64,000 bases of DNA from Phoebastria nigripes (GCA_035582835.1 JAYKAV010000678.1:319001-383000), one strand, 5' to 3'. Positions 11,397-24,237 are shown, numbered from the stretch's first letter. Numbers and translations are program-made. The notes: generated from the letters alone by a model not told the origin.

Positions 11397-12540
11397 ACAT
11401 TCAATTTTTCCTAAGCTAAAAAAATGCAGGTTCCTTCGTACCGTAGTATTTATTTGTACTTGCTTACGCTTACTGTAGGAAATACCTTAAATACTGCAAA
11501 TACTGAGGTTAGCTAGCTGCAAGCCTGATTTGGTCGTCAAGGCATCTGGCAAGTTTTCAAGGGCTACTGTTTGACTTAAGAAACTAAGATCCAAGTCAGC
11601 AGCTCCTTCACCTTTTCTTCCCTTCTTTAGCAAGATATCTAATAAGGGGTAGATGAAATGGGCGTTGTGATCATGGTTGTGTTGGGAAGTATCTTACAGT
11701 GTAATGTATAAACAGGAAAATCCTGTTTATAAGGCCATTTTAAAAAGGTAGCTTTAAATAAAGTGTTACATGCAGACTGGTTAAGATAAGATAAGCAAAC
11801 AAAACATAAAATAAGTAAACAAAAAAATGGACAGGCTTGCTTTATGAGTATGGTCATGAATATGTACGGTTGCCTATCTGAAGAATTTCATCATCTGTTG
11901 GGTTCCAAAGTGAATTATTACATTTTATAAGACTATTTCTGATTGAGAATCTAATACTACATGATTCTGAGTTCTCTTAATTGCTACTGACTTTGCGGGA
12001 GCTCTGCATCATCTAGAAGTCATCCAGTTATTGAAGTGGACACACCTGAAAACTCTAGTTTCTGATTTATTTCTTTACTTTCTTAGGCAATGATAGCGTG
12101 CTTGGCACTATACAGAAAATATGGTAATCTTTATTCCAGCTCTGAGGAATTCTGACTGTATTTTTTAATTCCTCTTCAGTTTTCTATCTTTCTTGTGAAA
12201 GAAGTAAATTAGCCTTACGTAATTCTATGGAAGCCTTCTTATTCTGTGTCCTTAAATATTTTCTTAAATGCTCTATGCACAGATTTTCGCAGAAAAGTGT
12301 TCTGAATTGTAGAACAGTCCTATAGAAAGAGTAATAAAAAGGTTATTACTTTAATAATGAGATCCTGTTATTCTTATTAAGATATATACAAAATGGAGCT
12401 CTTTAATTGTTTTAGGATTCTCTCAGGCATCTATTTCGTAAAAGCTAAATGTTACACATGTTCAAATACAATAGAATCCATTTTTTCCATTACCAGTCTA
12501 AAACTTACATGTAAGTATATATCCATGATATTTATACAGT

Positions 12541-12637
12541 AGATATCTATAGATGTTTGTATGCTATATATGCATGGATCTGTATCTATAGATATTAGAT
12601 ATGATATATAATTTAGATAGATGATAGATATCTATAG
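12541..12637. repeat. AT-rich palindromic (TAGATA)-type repeat
   Basis: AGATATCTATAG occurs at 12541-12552 and again at 12626-12637. Between them lies the perfect 12-bp palindrome TATCTATAGATA (12583-12594). The surrounding stretch, about 12510-12650, is nearly all A/T with TATA and GATA steps. Confidence 0.85.
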
Positions 12638-13333
12638 AGATATGTACTGTAATGGCATTATGTGCATATGGCATCATATTTTAGATTCCTGGATTCTGAA
12701 TGCTACTGATCAAGAGGGGTGAAGAAATATGATTTGCAAAGGAATACACGTAAAAAAATGCATCCTTTCTAAGATATAAAATTAGAAAATTGCTGTTTAC
12801 TAAATGCGATTAATAGTTAGGCGTAGTATATTACAAGCATAGAATGTAATTCAGTGTCCCTTACAGACAAGAAGACTGACTGAAGTCAGTAGTTTTCTTG
12901 TTTTAAAGGTTGTCGAATCAGGCTCGTATTGATTTTGTTTTAATTATCTGTTGGAATGATCTTAATATATGCAAGAACAGCTTGTAATATAATTACATCG
13001 AGGTTTATACAGCGTGAGATTGTGACCTATGCATCTGAGTGGTGTAAAGGCCTATAATACACCATTAGGTCAGAGTTCAGATTATCTGGCTAAAACTCAA
13101 TCACATTGTAGCCCTCAAGGCATAAATTGTACCATTACTACATTCAACAACAATATATTGAATATTATGTCAGTTAAAGGAGAACAATTATCAATGAAAG
13201 TTAAGGGCAGCTGTTACAGTCTTGCCACATATTGACTTGGTTAGCGCTCGGCTGTGGATTGTGTTAGTGGGTGAATGAAGACCTACGATAGGTGTAGTCG
13301 AGCCTGCCTGTTAGTTTAGCTCTCTAATTTCAA

Positions 13334-13470
13334 AGAATCATGGACTGGTCGAGGTTGGAAGGGAGGTCATCTTGTCCAACCCCCGCCCTGCTCAAGCAAG
13401 GCCACCTAGAGCTGGGTCCTGGCTTTTGAATAGCTCCAACGATGGAGACTCTACAACCTCTGTGGGCAAA
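13334..13470 (-). mobile_element. CR1 LINE 3'-end fragment, antisense to BNC2
   Basis: This is the reverse complement of a CR1 tail: AGAATCATGGACTGGTCGAG, GGTTGGAAGGGAGGTCATC, TTGTCCAACCCCCGCCCTG, CTCAAGCAAGGCCACCTAGA, then GGCTTTTGAATAGCTCCAAC and GATGGAGACTCTACAACCTC. It is the only clear CR1 in reverse orientation in the window and lies about 2.1 kb downstream of the BNC2 exon. Confidence 0.9.
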
Positions 13471-14547
13471 AAAATGCATTTTGTTTCCATTAAAACTAGG
13501 AAGCTCAGTGTATGGCAGAAAGGGAAACTGCTTAGTAAAACATATATGAAGAGAAATCGTAGGAAAATTAGAAGTCTTGTTTAAAAAGTAACTCTATTGC
13601 AACTATCTGATAAAAAGGAGAAAGGGGCATGCAGGGGAATTTGAAAGGAAATGTGTAGTAATACTAGCACAGCAAAAGTGCATACAGATGAGAACTACAG
13701 ATAATCTCTCCTTCGAGCAAAAGGTGTTGTTCCATGAAGCTCGTCATTATAGAATTGGAACTCTTCACAGAATTGTTTGAGGCTTTCAGACTCAGCTTTA
13801 CCACACAAAAATCTTCTGACGAAATGGCATGAGCCTCCTATAGGAGAACCAAAAGTATCAAGTACCAAAAGAAATCATCCAGAATATAAAGAGCTATGGG
13901 ATTGTTGGTAGGCTGTCATGCAGTGAATTCAGGAACATCTGACTCTCAGTCTGGAAGTACAGTTCTTTTTAACTTGTCTGTGCAAACCTGTCTAAGTTAT
14001 AACCTAGTCCAGTCAATGCTGGTGAGTTTACCATACATTCATACATACTTATTGTATGTGAAATACACAAATATGTATCTCTAGGAAAAGGTTTAAATTT
14101 GCTATAATGATGTAGTTAGAGAAGCGTAAACCAGTAAACTAGTTTGCTTGTCTCTAATCTAATAAAAATAATATTTTAAACTTGTAACTTGATGAAATGA
14201 TGATATCACTGTTTGGCATGGGGAAAAAAAAAAGGAAGGTTAGTAGCTTTGGGAACACTTGCTCAGAAATACAGAAGTTATTTGGAACATACAGACTCTG
14301 TACCCTAAGACTTTTCTGCAAGGACTAAGAGAAGTACCAGAATAGGGAAAGGGAATGGTTGTGACAGATTCCAGAATACTTAATCCTGGTTCAAGTTCCA
14401 GTGCTCACCAATTAACAGTGCAAAAGATTTGTAAAGCTGGTACAAATTGGAGTTTCATGCCTTGGGAAGGTCTGAGACATCAATCTGTGCTGAATTTCCC
14501 CTGAAACATGACGGAAGTGTTAAAATATTTTAACATTTTCCCTAAAT

Positions 14548-14564
14548 GGAGGGGGGGGAGGGGG
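14548..14564 (+). repeat. G-run (G8 A G5)
   Basis: GGA, then eight G, A and five G. It is purine-only on the + strand and lies in AT-rich surroundings. It has too few separate G tracts for a confident intramolecular quadruplex. Confidence 0.9.
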
Positions 14565-15949
14565 CCCAAGAAATCTTAGGGTAGATGTATCCACTCAAAA
14601 TTAATTATTTTAGTACTACCAGATATTTTCGCTTCTGTTCAAGATCCATAATGAAGCCCTTCTTCCCACAAAAAAAGAAAATACTTTTCTCAGTAACTTC
14701 TGAGAAAAACCTCACCATTTGCTCCACTCGAGAAACAAGAGAAAACCAGTGCCTCTCTCTAGTTGTGTATTAGTGCTGCAAGGTGGGTGGGATTATTTGT
14801 AATACCCTCATTTTGACTAATAATGTTTCTAAATAACAAATTAAAAAGCAGTGGGCAGAGAAAAATGCAGTATTTATTGCTTCATTCAGTGGATGCATTA
14901 ATGGAGCACAGAAAGTGAAGGAACCCCGAAGCCAGCGGAGGTAATGTGATACACTGCCTTTCACATTTGGGCACAGTCACAACATTGCCAGTAACGGCTG
15001 AAAGGCATTAAGACCTGGCAAGCTTTCTGTGGCCTCTCTGCAATAAACCTAGTTTCTGGTGAATAGATACCTATCTCTGAAATGTCAGTGAGCGACAGTT
15101 TGGTCAGCAGTCTCATCAGATTGCTCACAGGATTAATGTTTTAGAGGAGGAGATGTTCTCTCATCTTTAGAAGTGATCCTCAAAAAAACCTTACTGTATA
15201 GGGAAACTTTCTGGACTGTGCTCCATGGGCATCCAGAGTGCTTCAGTTTCTAGGCTTTTTTATCCGGTACCTATCTCAAGGAACTAAGTTACTTGTTAGT
15301 TACAGGTACTGTGTGGAGCTGTTAGTGAGCCTGTAGGTTTTCTCTTTGGGAACAGCCAACTCAACAACTGTCTTTATGTGACGAGAAATTATTCTGTCAA
15401 CAACAGTAGCTGTTTTGGGTCAGATTCTGCACATGCTACTCAAAGAGATGTGATTAGTGGCTCTGTTGATTTGGGTGAAGTTGCTTTTACTGTAAAGAAC
15501 AGCTCAACTGTGAGTAAGTCTCCAGCGCTAGTTTGGTTCCAGCTGAGCTGAGTGAAGAGGTAACTTTGCCAGCCAGTTCTCCTCTGCTGCACCACAGGAG
15601 AATACTTTACCCCACCCATTTGCTAGTTAACTACATGTGTAATTGTTCCCTAGCCAGGTTCTCTCTAAACAAGCCAGGTTAGAAAAATCCTCCTGATAAA
15701 CATGTGCAAGTTAACTCTGATTATTCTGAGAGGAAAGGGCTAGAGAGCAATTATGCCACTAGCAGTGAACAGCTGGGGCATTCAGCTTTTACACTGGTCC
15801 AGCTGCAGACGAAAGGACATGTGACCACAACTTAGAGGCCATAAACTGACTCTTTGTAAATAATGAGTCAATGTTTTGAGTAACAGCTCAACACTTTTTC
15901 AACTGTTTTGTGATCAAATAGTTGTATTCCCTTAGCGTAAAAGAGGAAA

Positions 15950-16042
15950 ATAAATACTATCTTTACAGTACAAAGAGGGAGGCAGAGGCACAGAACAGAA
16001 CACTGGCAGAATCAGGAGAAGGGACTAGACCTAGGATTCCAT
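15950..16042 (-). mobile_element. MIR-type SINE remnant (minus strand)
   Basis: The order TTTACAGTACAAAGAGGGAG, GCAGAGGCACAGAACAG, CACTGGCAGAATCAGGA and CTAGACCTAGGATTCC matches a reverse-complement MIR (ttttacagatgaggaaactgaggcacagag … gtggcagagccgggatt). The acttgcccaaggtcacaca segment of the core is missing or degraded. Confidence 0.5.
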
Positions 16043-18317
16043 TCTTACCATCGTTCCCTCGAAAAAAGTAGATTATAGTCAGTAGCTCATAGGCAACGTC
16101 TTGGCTGCCAGACTCTCTGGTGCCACTCACAGCTATGAGGAATTAAAAAAAGAAATCCCAAGAACCAAAATCAAAACTAGAGCCAGCTGGAAAAGTATGG
16201 GTATTTTATTGGCCCAAAAGGTGACTCACTTACAAAAGTTTGTGCACTGGACAGTGCATGGGGAATCACTAATCCTAAATGAACGTTGTTTCCATGGCAA
16301 TGTCAATGCTGAAAACTGATGAAATTCAGAATTATTAGATAGCATTTTCTGCTTTGGGAAGACTGGAAATGGGAGTATGATGCTTTTCCTGCCTCTGTGG
16401 TTTCACACTCAAGACTGCTAATTTTAAATGTAAGAAAAAAACTTTGAAATTAATGACATCCCTGCCACTGCTGACTTGGGCTTGTGTGTTTCTTTGCCCA
16501 CAGATCATCAGCACAATCCCTACTTTATGAATTTAGTTAACTCTTCAGATGATGACCAGGATGGACTGTAGTTTATTCTCCCATTGCTGTGTTAGTTCTG
16601 TAGGGCTAAAACAACTGTTGAGCAAGAGCAACTGTTTCAGTCACTGAAGTCAGCTAAGAGTAAACTGTCAGAAGGTGTACATTAGGGGGGAAACTTAGAC
16701 GTTTTTTCAAAAGACAACATCCCATTAACTAAAACAAACTCATTGAAATTGTGAAATACATAGTGCAGGTTAAATAATTAAGTTCAGAGATTTTTAGAGA
16801 AAAAATGGTTATATGCATAGTCAAATTACATGCTCACATATATTGGTGTTATATTTGACTGACAATTTCTCAAATTTTTGTAAAACGTAGTTGCTCTGGG
16901 TTGTTTGGTGGAATGGGTTGTTTTCATTTGCTGTCCTAGTTTACCACAACTAGATTGTTCATGCATACCATTCTTACATCCAGATTCGGTCAAGAGATTT
17001 GGGGAGAGACCAAAGAAAGAAATTCGAGCATCTTTAATAATACCGTTCTTAATTTCTTTTCTGTTCTTTCTCTGAGTAATCCCTTAGCACCTCATCCCTT
17101 CTAAGCAGGAGAAATATTAACCATATGCACAGATGGAAATTGCTTTACTGTTCTTAAAATTAAATATTGCCCACCATTGGCTTGTCTGTGGAGGATTTCA
17201 GAAAAGCATGGGTTCTGTGCTATCTGACCTCTTTTAGAGACTTCAGAGTCTTAGCTTTCCCATCTGTACTCATTTGCCTCCTTTTAAGATGTTTGAACTT
17301 TTGCTACAGAGCCCAAGTGCAAGGGCTGTTTAATTAAACAGCTTGTCAAACAGCCTCCATTGCTTAAACATGAGGAACATTAGGAAGAAAACAAACAAAC
17401 AGCAGCTCTGAGGATATCAGCTTTTCCAAGGTAGACAAGTGGTGTCAGGTCATTGTAGTGATGATATCATAGTTTCAGTTCAATGTAGTCTGCTATCTAT
17501 AATCACAAGTCACGTGAAGTTTCTGTCAGTTTTTTTTTTTTCCCCAAGTGCCATCAGTTGATTTACTGGTTTTTTTTCTTTCATAACAAGAACACCTTTA
17601 AAGTGGTGGTATGCTATATTATTTGTGATAAAAAAAATTAAATAGGAAATCAAATTATGATATGGATTGAAAAAAAAGAAGTTTAGCCTTGCAACCCAGC
17701 GAAAGTTTGATGACAATTATGCACCATTAATACAATAAAAATGGCTTTTGTATGTGAAGATTGTGCATTTATTTAACTAATACTGCTTCTCATTCTTCAT
17801 TGGTCTGTTTGTCAATCTCTTAATTAATACTTTGCACTTGTTTAGCTGTGAGCACTGGAGGATTTCCATGCATTTTAAGAAGCAGTCACTTATTCAGTCT
17901 TTCCGTGTCTCTATGAGTATTATGCCCTTTTTATGTATAGTAAAACCGATGCAGATAAAGGTTAAGAAGTATATCTGGTAAAGACTGTAACAAAGCCAAA
18001 GTACAACCAAAGTCTTTCACATGCAAGCTTGTATTTCCCATAATAACTGCCACCCACATTTAATTACTTGATAATGAAGAGTTACCCTTTTACAGCTTTA
18101 TTTACTTTTTTCAGCTTTGTTAGATACAATTCTATCTCATGTTTTCTTTTCCCCCTTGTAATTATTCTTAACACTCATATGTGTTCTTTTGTTCCAACAT
18201 TATTTTTCAACAGTGGCCCTCAGAGCGACCAAAGCTCAAAGCTGGGTAACATTTATCCAGACTTCTACTCTCCCAGTACAGATGGGATTTAAATCTGAGT
18301 CTCTTTAGTATGTGCCC

Positions 18318-18492
18318 TGCCTATTTCTTGTTCTCTGTGCCTGCCTGTTCCTTCCTCCCTTTTTTCCCACTCCAACTTACTTATTCTGTTGTCATTGCCT
18401 CCCATTCCTCCCCCATTTTTTTCTTGCTTGTTTTCCCTTCTTCAGCCTCACCTCAGTTTCACTGCCCCTCCTTCTCTGATTTTGCCTCTTTA
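18318..18492 (+). repeat. Pyrimidine-rich tract
   Basis: About 175 bases are dominated by C and T, for example CCTTCCTCCCTTTTTTCCC and CCTCCCATTCCTCCCCC. This gives an open frame by composition but no recognisable protein. It may be an eroded repeat or a polypyrimidine-protein binding region. Confidence 0.6.
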
Positions 18493-18719
18493 GCACAAAG
18501 AGATGAAAAGGATCTGTTAGATGGAATCTCTTGAGTTTTCCGTTCCTCCCACAGCATCACTGCATGCTAATATTTGCAGCTGTGATCATCTGGAAGAGTT
18601 TCTCTTCTCCCATGTGAGTCAGTTTAGCATGACTCCCCTGCACTTCTGTGGAACAGAGATTCTCTGCTATGCCCCTTGCTCTTTGGTATGCATCTTAGCT
18701 GTACTAAGCTAGGAGTGAC

Positions 18720-18767
18720 TATCCTATGTAGTATAGGATACTTATCCTACATAGAGTATCCTATACT
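18720..18767. repeat. Nested inverted repeats (cruciform-capable)
   Basis: There are three overlapping perfect inverted pairs. TATCCTAT (18720-18727) pairs with ATAGGATA (18733-18740). CTATGTAG (18724-18731) pairs with CTACATAG (18747-18754). AGTATAGGATA (18730-18740) pairs with TATCCTATACT (18757-18767). All were checked base by base. The origin is unknown, and I see no known transposon ends. Confidence 0.85.
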
Positions 18768-19910
18768 CTAAACAGAGGGTGGGAAAAGCTCAGATAAACC
18801 TTTAAGGACTTTAAGGAATAGNGAGATAGGAAACAGAGCACAACTGCTGGGCCGGAGGCAAGCATTGTTGTGTGTTTGAGCAAAGCAGTGCCACTTGTTG
18901 TACAGTGTGGAGTGCTTTCAGATTTTCTCTGTATCTGCACTAACTTGCCTAACATCTCGCTGCTGCTTTTGATGCCATACCTCTAACAGTAACACTACCA
19001 ATCACACTAGTGCTGCATGACTCTATTTATCATGACTGTTAGCACTTGAACTGGGAAAGAATAAAAATAAAGTCCAAAAAGTTTGATGGCACTTCTGAAT
19101 GCCACCAGGACAAGTTATGTGACAACAGATGTCTCAATAACATGCAAAGATCATTTGGATTTGCAGAATATGTGCAGCTGGAGAGCTGTGCTATTGCTGC
19201 TCTGTGTCTTGCATCTTGCAAGGGTAATGAAGCAGAGGCCTGTATAACCCCTGGTGATGAACAGCAGTATACATGATGCTAGTTCTTAATGACTACTATG
19301 AAATAGTTAGCCTTTATAACCATAGTGTTTCACATGGCTCAGAAATGCAAAGGTGGCCTTTTTAATGGCAAACATTTTTGGCTGTCAAAGACCAAAAGAA
19401 AAAAAAAGAGAGAGAGACTTGTGTAGCTGTGTTTCTCCTACCTGGAATGTGTACTGTTTACAGTACTGGGGGTGAGAAGCCGTGATCCCACTGACTGACG
19501 TAGTTTCACACAGCTGGGCACAGCTACTGGGATGTAGAGCATGGAAATGGCTGTTACTGAAGGTCTGTCAGGCATATGCCAGGACCATGTGTGCTTGCTT
19601 TTTAAAATGGAGCTGAAAATCTCTTCACCTGCCAAGGCTTGAGTTCATGGTCCTGTGTTTCTCTTGTGATAGTTGATGAAATCACAAACACCTAAAACAG
19701 AGTGGGGGATGAAGGAGGTGGGAGGAATAGTTCACTCCCTAGGCTGTTTTAGGTGTGAGTGATGCCATCAAGCATTGCAGGAGAAACAGAGCCCTGAACT
19801 TGGGTCTTGGCAGGTAAGCCAAGGAGGAAACTATTTCCAGCTTTCTTGCTTCAGAATGTGTTTGAATTTCTGTTAACCATTTATGATCACAGACGTTTTT
19901 CCGTGAAATA

Positions 19911-19944
19911 TGTGTGTATATATATGTGTGTATATATACACATA
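19911..19944 (+). repeat. (TG)n/(TA)n microsatellite
   Basis: A compound tract of TGTGTG and TATATA steps, almost wholly alternating purine-pyrimidine. Confidence 0.92.
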
Positions 19945-20399
19945 CTTAAATAATCTATAAATTTTATTTATATTTCTTATAGATAGTATGTGTGTCTGTG
20001 ACAAAAGTGTCCATTTTTGAGACTGATTCTCTGTGAATGAGGGGAAGGGAGAGAAGGGCTTTCCTCCTAGCCTGGAAAATCACTTTTCTTGCCGACAATG
20101 CCATATTGAAGCCTCCACCGGAACATATCCTGCACTATGTCAAAGAAATATGACCATTGAGTGGAGGACAGGATCTTGGGGTTACTGTCCATCTCGATTT
20201 TCTTGTAATAAATGCAGTGACCTGTTATAAAATAAAGAAAACAAAAGGGCATAAAGCTATTGATCGAAGGGAAATGTGTGCGTGCATGTGGAGGGGAGTG
20301 AGTTGTGCCAAGAATCTAAGGAATTAACATCATTCTTCTCACAAAATACAGCTCAGAGATTAGAACTTCTGCTTTTTATAGACTACTTTCTTCACAGAG

Positions 20400-20468
20400 G
20401 ACCTCAGGCTGAATTCAAATCATGGTCCTGGAGGTGATAAGATTGTGATATTAACCATTCAGCTACAC
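20400..20468 (-). mobile_element. MIR-type SINE head remnant (minus strand)
   Basis: GCTGAATTCAAATCATGGTCC followed by ATATTAACCATTCAGCTAC resembles the reverse-complement tRNA-derived MIR head (gattcgaacccaggtctg … gctcttaaccactatgctat). This is a short match, and only the head region is retained. Confidence 0.45.
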
Positions 20469-21117
20469 ATCAATGGAGATTAGCTCAACTAGAGAGTACG
20501 GAGTCCAGACCATGACACTTTAATGGATTTAAGACTTTTCCCAGTTTAGACACCTCTTGCTCTGAGTTTAGGGGTGGTTTTGATTGTTTGTGTGTCAGCA
20601 CTGGCTTCAGGCACTTATGAAATTTAGGCCCACAGACACTTAGGAATCAGGAAGGGCCACAGAGAATCAAACTTGTCATCTGTCCAGCATCAGTTGATTT
20701 ACTGCTTTTCTTGAAGTCCAAGGGATCTCAAGGGGACTTTTTTCCCTTGCAGCACTGATCTTTCAATGAGGTGCTAGTGCCTGTCCTGAGCAATAACAAG
20801 GAATAACAGTGAAGTGTGAGTGACTCTTATTAGGAGGGGTAAATGTCATTAGCACTTACTGTTGCCTTCTAGGCAGTAAGAGCACAGTGTTGAATGTAGA
20901 CAGACAACCCCCTTTTATTTATCAAGGTACATTTTGAATCTAATGAAGATGAACTTTTATATTTTAATTAAGAAATTTACTTTTCTTTCCTGTGCTGAAA
21001 TATCTTCTATGATTTGGTTGTCATTTTGCACCATGTCCTAGAATTTTGAATACTTCCTTGAAGCCAGGAAACATGTATTATTCTACTGGCTCTAATATAT
21101 TAACTTGCTGCACGAGT

Positions 21118-21250
21118 CCTTTGTGCTTCAGCTTGATTTCTCTCCTCCCCCACGGCTTTTACAAAATGTTCTAATCATCCCAATTAATACTTGGATGTTG
21201 TTAATTAATGTTTATGAAGTGCTTTGAGATCCTCTAATGAAATAGAATGT
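21118..21250 (+). mobile_element. MIR-like amniote SINE, 3' half
   Basis: GTGCTTCAGCTTGATTTCTC corresponds to the gtgcctcagtttccccatc block of the CORE. It is followed by AATTAATACTTGGATGTTG, then TTAATTAATGTTTATGAAGTG and CTTTGAGATCCTCTAATGAA. The last motif is the familiar end of an amniote MIR-like SINE (…aaagcgctttgagatcctc…). Confidence 0.6.
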
Positions 21251-23255
21251 GTAATTATGATTGTTCTTTAGTCAAATTCAGAAACATCACCACCACTGGA
21301 ACAGTAGTTTCAGTAAATATTTTTTTTATAATCTTTTTAGCAAATGGAAGAGGAAGAATTTGTTTCATTTGTTTAATTTTCACCTTTTATAGTAGGGGAA
21401 AGTATGTCTGTTTATATCCAGTCTTGCTGGATTCTTCATGATAAATCTTGCCAGAATGGCACCCCAAAGTCTTACATTCCTTCTGCTGGAAAGGGTGTGG
21501 AAACCTGTGTCACTGACTGACAGTCGTCCTGCAGAGAAGGAAGTCACTTGTAGGACAAGTAGATTTTTAAGACTGCTGGCCCTGTATATATCAGCTTGCT
21601 GGGTTTTGTGTGTATGTATATAGCTTGCCTAGTGATGTGGATATGGTAATAGAGTTAACATCATTACATTTTTATCCACGCAGTCTGGATATTGGATGTC
21701 TTTAACTTGTGTCCAAGTTGTCATATGGTGCTGATAAATAGGAATAAAGGAAATGAGCCTGCTCATCAGGTTGCTTGCAACTTAGCTTATGTTGTGCCGG
21801 GCTTTCCATTAAAACAGAATGGCTCTCTGACTATTTGGAACTAGCTAGCACAATGGCTGGGCAACTTAACTCTGTTCAGCTAGCTCAATATACAGCTGAA
21901 TGAGTGCTTGGTGAATGGCTTCAGAAAAGGATAGTCACTATAGAAGTCAGCGTATTAATATGAAGCGGTTCAGTATTACTAGCCTCAAACATTTGAATGT
22001 CATAAATTCCCATTCTGAATATTGGGGAATTGGTTTAAAAGATTAGATTTAATGTAATTTATTTTTGCTTTCCATTTTATACTGGAGAAAGTTAGGTTTG
22101 TATTTTCAAGCTGCTTCTTCCTGTTTTGAAACCTACCATAAAAACAATGAAAAATGAAAACTTCTTTAGATGAAAAAGAAAATCAACACAAGAACTCCAG
22201 GAAGCAGGTACAGTAAAAAAAAACCCACCTTGTAATATCAAGAGATTTTTGATAAAATTGCAAGAATTGGCTATTCTGCAGTAGTGTTCCTGAGTACTAA
22301 GTAAAACATGCTGAGTATGTAATGTTACAATCCACAAAAATGCTTTCATCCAACCCATCTCTTTTAGAAAGAATTCCATAAACTAAAATTAAATTTAGTT
22401 TTAAAGAATGTAACTAGTACTAATTCAATTGCTTTCCATGTGTGAGCTGGTTTGCTCTTGATAGGAATATTTCAAACAGTACCACGGGATGCAAAACAAA
22501 GCTCTTCTCTCCCTTTTGTAGGCTCAGAGAGTTGTGAGGCAATGGATATAAGACCCATGACATCCATTTTCTGCCACATCTGAAGGCAGAGATATGTTTC
22601 TTGGGAGAAAAAGGGTGAAGAATTAATAATGTCTGTAGCAGATTGCTCACACAATTGTGTTTGTTGTGAGGCTGCAGAGAACCTGGGTGTTACAGAATGT
22701 AAGGAGCTGTTCTGGGGCAACTGACCAGCAGAGGTGGGTCTAGAGATACAACGGCAGCTGCTTATGATGTGCATATCATCTCTGACCTGGTCACTTCCAG
22801 CCTTCATTTGGAGGCTGTGGCTTGAGGAGCCTGTGTTCCCCCAACCACATAAGGCTAGCAAGTTGATTTTACATGATAAGCTTAAGATGCATCTTGAAAG
22901 AGTAAGTTTCTCATAATGCCTACTTGTATATATTCTCAGAGCCTGATACTTGATGTGTTATGAACTGAACAGCCCTGTAGCCCTGTATATATTTCAATTT
23001 GCTAATTTTGTTACTGTGTTATAGTGCGGTATTATTGCATATAGTATTAATACTGTCCTATAACAATTATTAAATGGAAGGTTGTTTATGCTGGTAGTTG
23101 GAAGAGTATTTTTTCAGCTGGAATGAAGAGTTAGCTCTCTCATTGGGTCAGTACAACCATTTTTCTTAGGCATGGGAACATTGTGATGTAAGCAACCTGA
23201 GCTTTACACTTTTCCCAGAGTCACGGAAATAATAAAAAATACATTTTTCTCAAAG

Positions 23256-23285
23256 TTTTTGTTTGTTTGNTTGGTTGGTTTTTTT
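23256..23285 (+). repeat. (TTTG)n/(GGTT) simple repeat
   Basis: TTTG units pass into TTGG units and a T run. One unresolved base (23270) lies inside. A second (TTTG)n tract is at 25359-25380. Confidence 0.9.
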
Positions 23286-24106
23286 GGTGAGTAGTAACCT
23301 GCAGGATCAAATAGATCAATTAAAATACAGTACATTAGCATGGAACTGCTTGTTATATCAGTGTTAAGATTTGTTTGGAGCAGGATAAAAATGTCAATGC
23401 AATAGAAAGTTTTGTGGGCTTTGAAGGACTTACGAGAATTTAAATGTCAAACCAGTTTGAGGTGCTTCAGAAGTGCTTCAAACTGAAAATTTGAAATGAA
23501 AGTATACATATACTCCCATGCTTGAATAATGGGTTCAGTAACATAGTATGAATTTCCAATACTAGTCACACCAGACGTTAGATGTGTGTCTGTAAGGCTT
23601 TTGCCCGTCACCAGTCTGCTTTATGTTGTAGTACTCCGTAAGTTTCTCTCTAAGGTACTCACTTTCACTTCAGCAGAGTGTTTACCCTCAGTTCATACAA
23701 GATAATTGTACTGGAATTTCAGCAGCTACTGCACTGTAAAAAAGTCCTTGGTTTTTTTATCTAGCTATTCAAAGGAACAGGACTTGTATGACAATGCTTT
23801 GTATAACTATTTTCAGCTTAGTTCAAGAGGCGGGAAGGAAGGTGCTGCAAGTATATGAAGTCTCTAAATGCTTTGTGTATGTGGCCAGGTAGTGGAGAGG
23901 GACACTGGTAGTTCCTACACTAAAGAAAAAGCAACACTCATCCCTCTTGAGGCACCAAAGAAACTATACTAGAGAGACAGGGGGGAAAGAGGTTATAAAA
24001 ATGCAAACTAAAAGAGTTCTCAGCTTATTGGACACTAGAGACATAAAGCCACAGGGAGTCAAACTTAATTTGTTACCCGGAGAACTGCTCAGTCACTCTC
24101 AGAAAG

Positions 24107-24237
24107 TTGGTCCTGATTCAGCAAGGTGTATAAGCACCTACCCAACTTTAAACAATTAATGCCCTTGACTTCACCAGGGATCTACTCACGTGTTTAATGT
24201 TAAGCATAAGCTTGTATATTTTTTTGAATTGGGGCCT
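24107..24237. mobile_element. Ancient palindromic (foldback, MITE-like) repeat
   Basis: The left end TTGGTCCTGATTCAGCAAGG and the right end TTGAATTGGGGCCT are imperfect inverted copies of each other. Inside, AAGCACCTACCCAACTTTAA is mirrored by GTGTTTAATGTTAAGCATAAG around a centre containing CCTTGACTTCACCAGGGA. This is the layout of the common amniote repeat (tcctgattcagcaaagcacttaagca … cccattgacttcaatgggac … gctttgctgaatcagggc). It is probably a non-autonomous DNA-transposon relic. I do not assign a family name. Confidence 0.65.

Larger units (their letters stand above)
11247..24106 (+). other. BNC2: BNC2 downstream intron, part 1
   Basis: Starts with the donor and the two AATAAA hexamers. 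It then contains the AT-rich palindromic repeat (12541), the reverse CR1 (13334), MIR remnants (15950, 20400, 21118), the pyrimidine tract (18318) and the nested inverted repeats (18720). The rest is unique, AT-leaning sequence with only short chance open frames. No further BNC2 coding exon is seen. Confidence 0.7.

Noticed and set aside
22472..22861. 129-codon open frame on the minus strand
   Set aside because: Composition-driven, with no domain similarity I can recognise and nearby overlapping open frames of similar quality.
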